DNA from: JABMNT01 sp048262655
GTDB lineage: Bacteria; Pseudomonadota; Alphaproteobacteria; Rhodospirillales; Casp-alpha2
Direction: 5' to 3'
Length of the DNA stretch: 64,000 nt
Assembly (NCBI GenBank): GCA_048262655.1
Contig: JBLXEY010000007.1
Location: forward strand, 278,388-342,387
The position numbers were made by a program, and so were the translations under genes. Positions 61,659-64,000 of the stretch are shown piece after piece (the first letter of the stretch is position 1; each line of letters begins with the position of its first letter). The notes below the pieces were generated by a model that was not told where the DNA came from, searched no databases, and was given only the letters and a program-made list of their open reading frames with translations.

Positions 61659-62537
61659 TCATTGTTCAGGGGCTGGCAACTCTGCATCAAATTTTTTAAT
61701 GAGTTTTAGCGCGCGACGCATCACGTCTTTTTTTGCCATTCCGGTTTTTATTTGAGGAGCGTAAAGGGTCCTCAAAATGATTTTGTCGCCACGCGACAAG
61801 GCCGGCGATTTTTGTGTGTTCGAGAATATGGATGGCCATGCAACGTTGTTGTCATTGGGCAGACCCAGTGTTTGTGTCATCTCCTCAAGGACACAGTGGC
61901 TGATTTGCCTTTCGTTGTGATCAGAATTGATGACGATTACCGCCTTTTTGATTGCGGACGCTTCGGTATCTTCCCACAGAATAAAATAGCACCCCTGTTG
62001 AGATGCAAGCCGCCTCAAACGCCTCTTGTCAATGGGGGCCAACGTGGGATTTCCAAGATGAAAACGGGGGACGTAATTGATCGTCAGGTTCGGAGCTTTC
62101 CCCGATTTTTTATAATCCTCGGTTTCGATTTTCGTCAATCTTTCCAGTATACTTAGGTTCTTTTCTACAACCTTTACCTGAAATTGTGTTAGGGGGATCT
62201 TGCCAAAAACAACCTCTTTAATACCATTCCCATGGTCGATCTCCCGGTCATCAAAGGCCTGAATAGAAATGCGCAACGGTTTGTCCCACTTCAATACTTT
62301 CTTGCGTGCTTTCTTCGAGCCAAATTCATTACCGAAGACGACGGTTTCAAAGGCCCGGTAAAGATCGCCGACTGTTGGTGTTGCTGGTTGTGCGTTGTCA
62401 GGGGACGCGGCCAGGATTGGCGTCGTCAAAAAACAGCCGATACATGCCACGGATGCAATTTTGCAGACGCTTCTTAAGTATCCCAAGGCCAAATCAACCG
62501 AAGCCCCTACCCGTTGTTTGAAGCTATAATCTTCCAA
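61659..62537 (-). CDS. Exported DUF2927 family protein
   Basis: This 292-aa protein has a hydrophobic signal segment (about 22-44, ending ILAAS). The DUF2927 landmarks are FETVVFGNEFGSKKARKKV near 63-81, the CVLEEMTQTLGLPND stretch near 211-225 with its E-E-x-x-Q pattern, and SRGDKIILRTLYAPQIKTGM near 246-265. It is presumably periplasmic; the CVxEExxQ motif is reminiscent of a degenerate metalloprotease site, but no activity is established. The ATG at 62537 lies inside the end of the upstream gene (31-base overlap), so the two are coupled. A later start is possible. Confidence 0.85.
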   Translation of the reverse strand: MEDYSFKQRVGASVDLALGYLRSVCKIASVACIGCFLTTPILAASPDNAQPATPTVGDLYRAFETVVFGNEFGSKKARKKVLKWDKPLRISIQAFDDREIDHGNGIKEVVFGKIPLTQFQVKVVEKNLSILERLTKIETEDYKKSGKAPNLTINYVPRFHLGNPTLAPIDKRRLRRLASQQGCYFILWEDTEASAIKKAVIVINSDHNERQISHCVLEEMTQTLGLPNDNNVAWPSIFSNTQKSPALSRGDKIILRTLYAPQIKTGMAKKDVMRRALKLIKKFDAELPAPEQ

Positions 62538-63577
62538 GACTTTAACATCCGATCTGCTGTTTCCGCGTAGATTTTAAAAACTCCAATAGGAGCTGTATAC
62601 GACCAAATATGGGCTAAGTTTTGGTCAGGCCGCGGCACAACAATGATCCTTTTGATAAACCCTTGTCCTGCGTGCTTATAGGATAATACCAGTTCTCGAC
62701 CGCTCAATTGGTAGGCGTCTCGGGTATACACCCAGGGTCGATCTTCAATATAGCTCAGGTTTTGCACTGATTTTTGCAAAGATTCTTGTAGCCCTGCCAG
62801 CGCGGACTGTGCAGCGCTTTCTGCTGAATTTGCGGATGGCGGGGCAATATTCTGCACGCTCACAATTGCTGAGTAAGCCGGCGTCCCCTCTTTACCGCTA
62901 AACATCGCCGTCATTTGCGAAGGTTTAAACGTGGTCCAATCGTTTGGATAGCCAATCGAATACCCGTACCCCTGCTCATTGAATATCAGAGAATTGGACG
63001 TCAAGGTCGGTAATGGTTTTACGATATCATCAGGCCCCGCCCTAAAATGGGTGAGCATCCACTCATATTCGTGAACAAGGCTCTGGTATTCACGGTCAGA
63101 CGCAAAAAAGATCAGAACATGATCGGTTCGTGCCCCCCGAATGATGTCGAGCCGGGCTCGGGTATTCGCCCCCTCATAGATTCCTTCAATCGCAGGCAGG
63201 CCATCGATTTCTTTATGTTTTTGTTTGCCTTTGTGGCTCCAGGGTTTCCCGGGCCCCAAATACTTGGCTTCAAGGCGCAGGGGCATTTCCGCTAACGGGA
63301 CTTCAGGGCGGGCCGGTCCCGTCTGTATACTCACCATATACCCTTTTCGGGAGCGAATGGATATTTGAGGGTTTTCTTGGTTTTTCTCGAGAACTTTTGC
63401 ACCCGGTGGAATCGCAATGGTGTATCCCGTAACGGGGTGGGTATAAATTTGTGATTTACTGCTGGATTGCCGCGATTCTGTAGGAAAAGTCGACGTTTTT
63501 TCTGCAGCCGATGTATTTGCCGGAGTTCCTAATCCCACGACCAATGTGCAAATAAGCGCTGAAATGCTGCATTTCAT
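62507..63577 (-). CDS. Exported hypothetical protein with two related halves
   Basis: This 356-aa protein has a Sec signal peptide (about 1-25, ending TSAAE). I see an internal duplication: HPVTGYTIAIPPGAKVLE near residues 47-64 and EQGYGYSIGYPNDWTTFK near 202-219 occupy the same place in two beta-rich halves of about 140 residues. The pattern resembles PsbP/DUF1795-like folds, but I do not assign a family. It is likely periplasmic. It overlaps the start of the DUF2927 gene and is divergent from fliG. Confidence 0.7.
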   Translation of the reverse strand: MKCSISALICTLVVGLGTPANTSAAEKTSTFPTESRQSSSKSQIYTHPVTGYTIAIPPGAKVLEKNQENPQISIRSRKGYMVSIQTGPARPEVPLAEMPLRLEAKYLGPGKPWSHKGKQKHKEIDGLPAIEGIYEGANTRARLDIIRGARTDHVLIFFASDREYQSLVHEYEWMLTHFRAGPDDIVKPLPTLTSNSLIFNEQGYGYSIGYPNDWTTFKPSQMTAMFSGKEGTPAYSAIVSVQNIAPPSANSAESAAQSALAGLQESLQKSVQNLSYIEDRPWVYTRDAYQLSGRELVLSYKHAGQGFIKRIIVVPRPDQNLAHIWSYTAPIGVFKIYAETADRMLKSWKIIASNNG

Positions 63578-63671
63578 AAAATTTTGGCTCCAAACTCTAA
63601 GTTAGAGCTATTATTTTGACGGAAAATTCGTAAAATTCCGTTAACTATGTTTCTTATAAGCAGCGGTAGAG

Positions 63672-64000
63672 ATGGCACGCGTTAAGGACGACTATCGAAG
63701 TTTATCTGGCGTACAAAAAGCGGGTATTTTCATGCTTGCGATTGGCCAGGAGAATTCGGCCAGGCTTTTTGAGCGGATGGATGATGAAGAAATTCGTGAT
63801 TTGTCGCAGGCCATGTCGTCTTTGGGGTCGATTAATGCGTCGATGATTGAACGCCTGTTTGTTGAATTTGCGGATCAGTTGTCGTCTGCGGGTGGCCTTG
63901 TTGGTTCCTATTCCTCTACCGAGCGCCTGTTGATGGGGGCTTTGCCGGAAGATCGTGTCGCCCAGATCATGGAAGAAATGCGCGGTCCTGCGGGTCGCAC
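63672..64000 (+). CDS. fliG: Flagellar motor switch protein FliG (partial, N-terminus only)
   Basis: The first 109 codons of fliG are present: the SGVQKAGIFMLAIGQENSA segment near residues 12-30, a middle region with MDDEEIRDLSQAMSSLGSI near 38-56, and LMGALPEDRVAQIMEEMRGP at the edge. FliG sits on the cytoplasmic MS-ring (FliF) and converts MotAB torque into rotation. The start is ATG 63672 with GCGGTAGAG upstream. Its appearance indicates a flagellar cluster to the right and a motile organism. Confidence 0.92.
   Translation, partial: MARVKDDYRSLSGVQKAGIFMLAIGQENSARLFERMDDEEIRDLSQAMSSLGSINASMIERLFVEFADQLSSAGGLVGSYSSTERLLMGALPEDRVAQIMEEMRGPAGR

Noticed and set aside
55304..63577. RTX-type substrate or TolC-like outer membrane gene for the secretion operon
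   Set aside because: No Gly-Asp-rich nonapeptide repeats and no TolC-like protein are encoded in the window; the two exported proteins nearby have Sec signals and no RTX repeats.
1..64000. CRISPR arrays, insertion sequences, prophage genes and rRNA
   Set aside because: No regularly spaced direct repeats, transposase or integrase motifs, phage structural genes or rRNA-like sequence were seen on reading both strands.

Overview
The window looks like a chromosomal segment of a free-living, motile, probably marine alphaproteobacterium of the Rhodospirillales/Kiloniellales type. The evidence is gene content and order, since no rRNA is present. Diagnostic blocks are dusB-ntrB-ntrC-ntrY-ntrX-trkA followed by hfq-hflX, a fused ispDF divergent from it, ihfA-merR beside a tRNA-Pro, mfd-sdhE next to a divergent recG, and fliG at the right edge.

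Layout. 1-2276: a NitT/TauT-type ABC uptake operon cut by the left edge. 2277-2774: an AT-rich stretch without genes, ending in a terminator. 2775-6939: a 3-hydroxyisobutyrate dehydrogenase-like enzyme, a methyltransferase divergent from a DUF6165/GT9 glycosyltransferase pair (probably surface glycan), and an inositol-monophosphatase-family enzyme. 7081-11070: an ABC-F ATPase and a CHASE histidine kinase. 11306-23293: a long minus-strand array running dusB, ntrBC, ntrYX, trkA, D-amino acid transaminase, HAD phosphatase, then hfq-hflX. It covers nitrogen regulation, redox-linked sensing, potassium uptake and post-transcriptional control. 23373-27375: a CcsA/YpjD-like membrane protein, ispDF, a receiver-like protein without the usual phosphoacceptor Asp, a small conserved-looking protein and a thioredoxin-like [2Fe-2S] protein.

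27376-27535 lies between two convergent genes. It holds a perfect TGTGA-N6-TCACA (CRP-type) site and a strong terminator, with a C/U-rich segment between them, which suggests an unannotated cAMP-CRP-controlled small RNA. 27534-31457: an EamA transporter, an oxidoreductase, tRNA-Pro(GGG), a MerR-type regulator, ihfA and an IclR regulator. 31477-36545: a TRAP transporter operon divergent from a GMC oxidoreductase, a likely uptake-plus-oxidation catabolic unit under the IclR protein. 36542-39791: a membrane adenylate cyclase with a ferredoxin domain (CyaC-like), a TPR protein and a di-heme peroxidase. 39876-46681: mfd, sdhE, recG and a fumarylacetoacetase-family hydratase. 46701-50512: a periplasmic binding lipoprotein translationally coupled to a hybrid kinase.

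50847-55219: a small hypothetical protein, a DUF502 protein, one intact and one frameshifted NUDIX gene, a PPK2 polyphosphate kinase and an orphan TAXI binding protein. 55304-61486: a type I secretion operon with two different ABC half-transporters whose C-loops lack LSGGQ, an unlisted 58-codon coupled small ORF between them, and an HlyD adaptor. 61659-63577: two exported proteins, one of them DUF2927. 63672-end: the start of fliG.

The points most worth follow-up are the CRP-site/sRNA locus (27401-27535), the atypical twin-ABC secretion operon with its small ORF, the frameshifted NUDIX gene, and the CyaC-like cyclase as a possible source of the cAMP sensed at the CRP site. All functional assignments rest on motif recognition by eye. 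No database search was run.
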